Under the pieces are notes generated by a model. It saw only the letters and a program-made list of their open reading frames with translations, made no database searches and was not told the origin of the DNA. A program made the position numbers and the translations under genes. From Todiramphus chloris collaris (taxonomy: Eukaryota > Chordata > Aves > Coraciiformes > Alcedinidae), in assembly GCA_025345505.1 (NCBI GenBank), contig JANVCC010000076.1, forward strand, positions 13,098,057-13,162,056: a DNA stretch of 64,000 bases, given 5' to 3'. Positions 56,961 to 64,000 of this stretch are shown here, one piece after another. Positions within the stretch are counted from its first letter, which is position 1. The number at the start of each line of letters is the position of its first letter.

Positions 56961-59900
56961 AGTGTTAGCAAATGTAAGAACCTATTTGTTAAGTTAGCAG
57001 ATAAGAGTTTTCTGCTAGAATTCTGTAACATGTTTTTGTGACAGCTATTTGTTTAAATAAATTTCAAAAAAATGTTAAATACATACGCATAAATTTAGCT
57101 TTTTGAAAGAATGTGTTTCATAGCTGTCAGTGGTAGCAGATCTATTTGCATCTATTAGATGGTCATCATATGTCTGCAATCAGGAAAGGAAAAAATTTAC
57201 ATAGAGGATAGCTGAGTGCATGTGTTGGCAGACTCATTCTTTTCTCTGTTGCCAAGAAACAGAGGCAAGCTCCTCTTTCTCAATATTACAGTCCATAAAA
57301 ATAAGTCTTCTACCACATTAATACCTATCAATATTGCAAATTGTTTTGTTTGTTTGTTGTTGGTTTTGGTTGGGGTTTTTTTTGTGCAAAACGGAAGCTC
57401 AAATCTTTACTGAAGTAACCCAAGATCTGTCAAAATTGTTTACACTGGGATGTAAGTAGGTCTTTAAATAGCCTCATATTCTGGAAATAGATCTGGAATG
57501 TAAAAAATTCAGAAAGAGTACCTCCATACCAGTTTTTCCCTTGTTTCATGACTGCTTGAATGCAACACAGCATAAATGCAGCAGTCAGGCAGTGCTGTGC
57601 TTCTGCTATTATTCATGTCTCTTAGTGCAGCATAGCATTTCAGATGCATCATCATGCTAGCTCATCTGCCTGGCTGTTTCTTATTCACACCACACCAGAC
57701 CAGAATGCAGGTGAAGTATCGGGGTGTCCAAGTGTTCTTCTATTCATTGCTGTGTGAATGCTCTAACCACCAAACTGCTGTCATGTGTCTTGCTGTATGC
57801 CTAGTTGTAATTGTTCAGTTTTATCCATTCTGGTCAACAAAAGGTAGACTTGACTGTCTAATTAGCTAAAGCTGTCACAGGAAACTTCTGAGCTCTTGAA
57901 TCATTCTTCAAGGACTACAAGAAGCATTTTTTTTTTTTTTTTTTTTACTGTGGTATAAGGTTATTTTTCTGTTTCTTTCATAGCAATTTTATTTGTATTG
58001 CTTTTTTTGACTACTGCCTAGCAGTGAACTGCTGTTGGTCATGAAACATCATTATTTTCCATCAGCAAGCCATTTCATTAAAGAAATAATATGCAGGTCT
58101 TCCCCGCAATACAGATTTATCACGTTTTCAGGAATGTTTTCTACCATCAGCCTATCTAACTGTTGATTTGTTGTTGATTTCTGTATTTCATAACCAGTAA
58201 TTTTTTTTTTTTTTAAACATTGATTGCATGAAGAGGAAAAGGGATGGTCCAAATGTCTTTCTCTGTGAACTGTTATCTATGAAGGAGGGTTTTCCCATAG
58301 TGGGATCAAATAGAGGGCAGCAATTCAACCTGCAGTCTCTGTGGGAACGTTGCAGAATATTTGAACATCTGCTTTGAGAACCTACTTGAGAAATACCCAC
58401 GCACAATATAAGAGAAACAGCTGTGATGAATGCTGGAGACCACTAGTAATAATGTTGGCACAAGTAAAAAACAGCAAAAAGCTTATACAGGTACATGTCA
58501 GCCTTCTATTGAATAATGTACACCATTTTTCATTTTTCTAGTTGCATCATATTTTTGTTAATAACAGCAGTGTTTTACAGACTGGGCAAATAATAACTAT
58601 AACCTGGTAGTTGATGGAAGTTTTAGTGCTCTGAAAATTAAGCAGAATATTTATATACATACATAATAATGTTGTCTCCATTATTTATCTGGAGCTAATG
58701 CTTTGTGTGTTTGCATTTTGTTTCTACAGAAAGATAATAAAGCAAACAGAAAAAAAAATGGCTAAAATAGTGCATTTCTTATGTAATGGAAAGCTGGCTA
58801 TTATCAGGTGCTCTTTCCATATCAAAAGGAACCTGTTTATTAGGCCTGTTCACAGTTTTGCTCATGCACTTGGTTTTGGGTGTCCAGCATGGAGAGAAGT
58901 GTGGTGAGTTCTAGCATATTATTGGGGTCTGTGTACATTACTGTTGCATTAGTAGGCTAGCTGATGGGTGAGAAAATGTATTTATGATTCTAATACTCTG
59001 TGTGGTACTATCAGTATGAAGCCTATAGGTATGTGAAATCAGCACACGTTGCTTTTGTGGCCTGTGTCATGAGAAGGACCAGATTTCTCCTATGCTAAGT
59101 GAAACTGCTTCTGAATGTGATAGATTTGGCTTACTCATTTCCAGGGTTTCCTCTAATGAAATTTTTCTAACTGACTGATATGTCCTGTAAATATCCAGTC
59201 TAGCTTAACACTATTTTAATATAGCTTCAAGAAAGAAAATTTTGGGTTGTTTTGTTTTTAAATGACACTAGCACAATTGGACATGGAGTGTAAAATTATG
59301 TGGTTCTAGATATTTAATATATGCAAAAAAAAAATCTACACATGTTGAAAATTCAGTATCTTCTCTAACAGAAGTTAGAAAAGACTTTTCTGTAACTTTT
59401 CTTTTGTGTTGTACAAATAATTATATAGGGCTTAAGGTCTAGGCTGCTGACCTTGAAGGACTAGTTATGTAAATGGCAGAAAGAAAAGAATCACAGGCTA
59501 ATATTCTGTCTGAGAAACTTTTGCCAGTTTTAAGACCACTGTGATCAGTCAAAAAAAAAAAAAAAAAAATCATTTATCAAAAAAGCACAAGGTACATTTG
59601 TCTTCAGTCCTACTTACTTGCAGTTTCCTTTTTCCCAGTATGAGTCAAAATCAACATTTAACAGAGCCATCTCAGGAAAAGATGTACACGAAGGCACTTT
59701 AGCTATGCTATCCCATCCTATTTGTATTAAGTGTAAAAGCCCTGTAATTTTGCCAAAAGCACATACAATATTACACATCATCAGAACTAAAGCTTGATAA
59801 ATAATGGTACATTTCATGGCATGAAAGGTTTTATATGAATTATATGAATGATCAAATGATGACCGTCTTTTGCTAAACTCTATTTGAAAATGTCTAGACT

Positions 59901-60869
59901 TCTTTACGCAGAGCTTTCAACACAGTAAATGTTTTTCACGGGGTTATATAACTCTTCCTTATGCCTGCCAATCCTGCTTAATATAGTAGTAATTGTGTGA
60001 ATAAACTATTCTGCTTGCTCAAGTGATGTGAGCTATTAGTCTAAATTCTTACGATTTAATTTATGACTTCAAAACAACAGCTGTGGCACATACATGATAG
60101 TGTGCATTGTAAACTCATCAAATTACTTAGAAAAACATATCATTAACTTTGAGCGAAATGTAATTCTGTACACTCAGAACTTCCTGTTTCTATCATTGTA
60201 ACAAAACTTCAGATATTTACCTTTACTTATAGATTGCCACAAAAAATTTAAAATTATAATCCTGTACTTAGTCACTTAGTAGGAAGTAAGGAACAAACTA
60301 GAATATCCTGAAGTTTCAACATAATTTTTATAGCTAGATGGTCGCAACTACTTGTTTTCCCATAAACATTACTAATAACCCAGAGTCAGAAGGGTACCAT
60401 TTAACATCACACACTAGAACTATATTTGGCTTAGTTATGATCCATTCCTCTAAATGCCATCCCTGAGTGAACAGCTTTTTTGAAGTAGACAGTTGTGTTG
60501 AAAAGCTTGCAAAAGTCACAGCCTGAAACATCTCTTTTGAAAAAATAAAGTAGTAGGAGCCAAGAAACACCAGAGGATCAAGTTTGTAGTTATGGCAAAA
60601 CTGTAGAAATTATATGTAAATATTGCTTTTTAAAAGTGCATGGTAGTGTGAATAAACCTATACATCTCTGTAGTACTATGGTTCAGCAGGGTAAAGATTT
60701 AAATCTCTAGATCTTCACAGCTCATTTTACTCCCAAGAGACAGTACTGTGAACACAGAGAGGTACAGCACACTAGTTACACGATTTTGTATGCCACTGGT
60801 GAAGTGAGTGGGTAATTGCTGGTTTACCACAGTAACACTTCAGAGAGAAGTGGGATTTTCCATAGACGA

Positions 60870-61334
60870 TATGGTGGGTTTACCCTGGCTGGGCACCAGG
60901 TGCCCACCAAGCCCTTCTATCTCTCCCCCCAACTTCTGTCAGCACAGCAGGCAGGAAGAGAATAAGATGAAAAGAGCCGTGGGTTATGATAGATAAAGTT
61001 GTTATTCTCTACATCTCGTCCGCAAGTGATGTCAGGCCAAGTCCAGGAAGCAGGGCTCCAGGAACACGTAGCAGCTGCTTGGAGGACAAAGCCGAATGCC
61101 CCCCCATCCTCCTCCTGCCCTCTCCCTTTATAGTTGTGCTGATGTCATATGGTATGGAATATCCCACTGGTCAGCTCAGGTCGGCTGTATCCCCTCCCCC
61201 ATCCTGCCCCCCATCCTCTGGTGCCGTGTGAGCACTGGCAGTGATAACAGGGGTGTGTTATCAACACCCTCCAGCTCCCAGTGCTGCAGCATGAGGGCTG
61301 GATGGGGAAAAGCAGCTCAGCCAGACCCACTACA
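60870..61334 (-). mobile_element. Degraded solo LTR, ERVL-like
   Basis: This 465-bp sequence begins TATGGTGGGTTTACCCTGG (a TG end changed to TA) and ends CCAGACCCACTACA on the plus strand, forming imperfect inverted ends. Read on the minus strand it has a TATAAAGG box (about 61127-61134), and a GC-rich body in an AT-rich setting. It shares the block GGNATGGAATAYC...GGTCAG with the ERVL LTR at 32273-32296 (here 61151-61174), in the same orientation. Flanks GACGA and GATGG could be a mutated 5-bp duplication. No internal sequence is attached. It is older than the LTR at 45950. Confidence 0.75.
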
Positions 61335-62668
61335 GATGGGGAATGGGTTGAATAAGAGTGTATCAGATCTTGTTCTGAAGGACTATTTCAGACCTTCTAG
61401 GTCCAATTTTTGACATTGATGTACAGAGTTTATCAGTGCCATATCTAGAAGGTGTGATTGCTCTGTCAATTTTAGTGAAATTATGAGAGCATGGATATTC
61501 ACCTATTTTTCAAAAGCTCGTTCATCCCCCTGGATGCCTGTGCAGGGAACTGTCTAAAATGCTTACCTTCTGTTTCATAGCTGCTGGTATTGAACTTTTT
61601 AGACTAAAGATGGCTTGGATATGCTAATCACTTATCCATCTGCAAATACTCTATCCAGCAGCAGAGTGTAACATATGGACCCCATCAGCATTTGTATATC
61701 TCCATACACTTAGGGCATGAATAGCCACAGAAGAAAAGCCATTAAACATGAAATCATGGGTATTTAGATGCCTAAGAACTGCTGAAACTCCAGAGGTACT
61801 CAGTTTAGTTACGTTGTTTTGAATTTTTGTCATACATCCTCAATTTCTGTACTGGATACTAACCATTGACAGTTAGACAATCACTAATCCAGGAGGAAAT
61901 AAAATGACAAAATGAAAATACAGTTTTTATTTTGAGTGTTCTGGTTTCAGTCAACTTGAAATGGTTCATAAGAGACTAGCTGTAAATCCTAAATCTAAAA
62001 AATAGCCTCTTGGCAACAAAAAATATTTAAAAAATCCCTGGTGCTTGAATGCACAGGTAGAGGAGGACATTGGAGAACTTATAGAAGAAGGATTAATGGA
62101 TTTTTCCCATTCAATAATGAAATTAATTTAGATAGTGACCAGTTGAATTGGTTTCTTGAGCTGTGAATAGTGGAGTGAGGCATGCAGTGACAAAGGGAAA
62201 CATCAAGATGTTTTATCATATTGATTCATTTTTCTAAAATCAGGATTTCTTAGAAATAAATGTAGCTCTTTGCTTCAAAACTGTTGTTTGTAAGACATAG
62301 CAATGTCAGAGGATGTTGAAAGACAAATGTTAAGAATAGAGGACCAGCGTGGCTGCATCCCAAAGAGATAACTTGGGTCATCTGGCCTTAAGTAATTAAG
62401 ATTTGAGAAGCCAAGCCTACCATCTACTACTGCATTTTATCACAAAGTTTTTTGTGGCAACTTGTTCTTAATTATAATAGCATCTGTAGGTGCTAAGTGC
62501 CTTTTAAAAATCTGTTACTTAGAGGTTCATGAGTCATCACAAGGAAGCCATGAACAATATTTCTGTGGAGATGGAAGGTATGAAGTTGGCTTGTGAAATA
62601 TGCCAACACCAATTTTTCTCTTAATTCAATTTTTTTTTTCCTCCCCTTCAGAAGTATGGTGTAGAACC

Positions 62669-62689
62669 ATATATATATATATATATATA
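62669..62689. repeat. (AT)n microsatellite
   Basis: Just over ten uninterrupted AT units between GAACC and ACTAATG. The overlapping open frames on both strands (Tyr-Ile repeats) are produced by this array. Confidence 0.95.
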
Positions 62690-62885
62690 CTAATGAGCAC
62701 AGACAGAAACTCACTAAAGAGGGTCTTATCAATGCTGAATGAAAGACCTTTCAAAGAGCAGTATGAGGGCACTGTCCTCTGGTTTCATTTATGCTTAGCT
62801 TGGACAGTGTATATGTTGACTCACATTAAACACGTCATACATTTAAATTAAAGCAAAACAAAGCCCTTTATTTCTAATTGTTAAC

Positions 62886-62893
62886 TGACGTCA
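62886..62893. promoter_or_regulatory. Consensus CRE palindrome TGACGTCA
   Basis: This is a perfect 8-bp CREB/ATF-type site with its CpG intact, in DNA where CpG is rare, followed 9 bases later by a TGACAG motif. A single match is weak evidence for function. Confidence 0.3.
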
Positions 62894-64000
62894 CTGGTTG
62901 ACAGTGAAACAGGGTCTATGAAATAAAACCTCTTAATTACTTGACATATACTGATGCAGGATGAATTCATTATGTTATACTACCCAAAAGACTGTATCTA
63001 AGCATTGAATTCTTTCTGGAGAGTTATCAGTTAGACTCTGCTGTGCTTGTACTTCACTGAAGAAATTTACACTACTCTAGATCCTAACCTTTTAAAAAAT
63101 ATGAAACTTACAAAAGATACTATTAATAACACTGGGATATATATTTTTGAAATGACAAATTACACATATCTAGGAAGATATTTCTGCCATATGTTTATAC
63201 ATTCTTTATCCACATCCATCTGCCTGAAAAATCTGTCAGAGTGGGTTGAAAAGTAATCTAAAAGATCTTAAAAGTCGAGAGCAAATTTGTACTCTGGCTT
63301 GTGCAGAATATAGGAAAAATGCCTTTTTCAAAATTCACTATAGTATTTTATATTAAGTAGATTATACATCTTCAGAAATTGTCTTTATACAGTTTTCATG
63401 CTTTGTATTTGCTTTTTGTCCTTCTTTCTTAACAGGAATATTCATTAAATATCATTAAAAAAAAAGAATTTAAAAAAGGAGTAATTTGAAATACATGCAG
63501 TTCATGATGCTAGGGAATCTAAATTTGTCATGTTAATTTGTGTTGGTATTTTGAATTTTTAATTAGAGTTGAGGTGTTTCCCTGATTTGTGTGGTTTTAT
63601 GCTCTGAACAGAAAATGCATAGTGCATTCATAGTCACTACAAGCATTCTTACAGATCTTACAATGCTAAAGAAAGACTGTCTCTCTAATGTACTAAAGTT
63701 TTGGAATCATGAAAAGAGTTATTAAGAATAATACAATTTAAACATAATTTTAGCCCTCAAAGAAGCATGAGAGCTAGAACATAATATTGTCTACTTACCA
63801 GCATAATAGTTCTGCCTGAAAATCAGAAATGCAGATGTCTGCTCTGCTGGCATGCTATACATTTACTTAGAGAACAGCCAGGGCATAAGACAGTAGCAGT
63901 GGTAGGTTTTTAGTTCCCTTGAGGACTATTTACATCTAGTGTCTGTCATTGCCAGGCTTTAAACTGAGGTCATGAAAAGAGGTGGGCCACATTCCTGTCT

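Larger units (their letters stand above)
52996..60869. other. Gene-free AT-rich DNA, 7.9 kb
   Basis: No exon, RNA gene or transposon is recognised. Contains G/T-rich tracts with a TTTG/GCTT tetranucleotide array (55166-55216) and at 57341-57386, homopolymer runs (57927-57946 T, 58201-58212 T, 59551-59569 A), a G8-C-G4 stretch near 56676-56689, and a motif-dense stretch at 56811-56960 listed separately. Short open frames (60-106 codons) lack domain features. Confidence 0.55.
61335..64000. other. Gene-free AT-rich DNA to window end
   Basis: I recognise no gene or transposon. Items seen are an (AT)n array (62669-62689), a CRE palindrome TGACGTCA (62886-62893) and short A-runs near 63460. Open frames are 83 codons or less and without domains. 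Confidence 0.55.

Noticed and set aside
1-64000. CRISPR arrays, tRNA genes, operons or a bacterial-type defence system
   Set aside because: No regularly spaced identical repeats, no A/B-box pairs with a cloverleaf, and no closely packed genes. Everything recognisable is vertebrate retroelement sequence.

Overview
This window looks like AT-rich, non-coding bird DNA, either intergenic or deep intronic. The main evidence is the repeat content. There are seven CR1 LINE pieces, nearly all truncated at the 5' end, and the 3' ends that survive carry the avian ATTCTATG-type tail. There are also several bird-type LTRs, including an env-less class III (ERVL-like) retrovirus fossil. I found no host protein-coding exon, tRNA, rRNA, CRISPR array or operon that I can support. 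Almost every long open frame lies inside CR1, inside an LTR, or in a low-complexity tract.

Layout: 1-1905 is a minus-strand CR1 cut by the window edge. 1.9-12.2 kb is unannotated AT-rich DNA, followed by an old CR1 3' fragment (12.2-12.5 kb). 12.5-18.8 kb is again gene-free, with an A/CAAA tract and a strong G-quadruplex motif. At 18.85-19.86 kb a plus-strand CR1 has been split by a 522-bp solo LTR. Two further LTR-like remnants lie near 24.2-24.7 and 26.6-27.5 kb. At 28.06-31.43 kb there is a 3-kb plus-strand CR1, followed directly by a second CR1 3' end. An incomplete ERVL-like element in minus orientation occupies 31.76-34.98 kb. A solo LTR of the same family, in the opposite orientation, sits at 45.95-46.75 kb with a perfect 5-bp target duplication. 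The best-preserved CR1 is at 49.13-51.79 kb on the minus strand and has a 430-residue open RT frame. A shorter CR1 follows at 52.4-53.0 kb, and a degraded solo LTR related to the ERVL family lies at 60.87-61.33 kb.

These elements do not form a pathway. They record successive insertions: an older CR1 background, LTR insertion into CR1, CR1 placed next to a CR1 tail, and ERVL insertions later reduced to single LTRs. The unexplained DNA between them holds a few candidates for host function: a transcription-factor-motif cluster at 56.81-56.96 kb, a homeodomain-type AT motif cluster at 42.03-42.48 kb, a 26-bp palindrome at 36.2 kb, a CRE palindrome at 62.89 kb and the G-quadruplex at 15.6 kb. G/T-rich tracts recur through the window. 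I see no convincing new biological system, and the regulatory suggestions are inference only.
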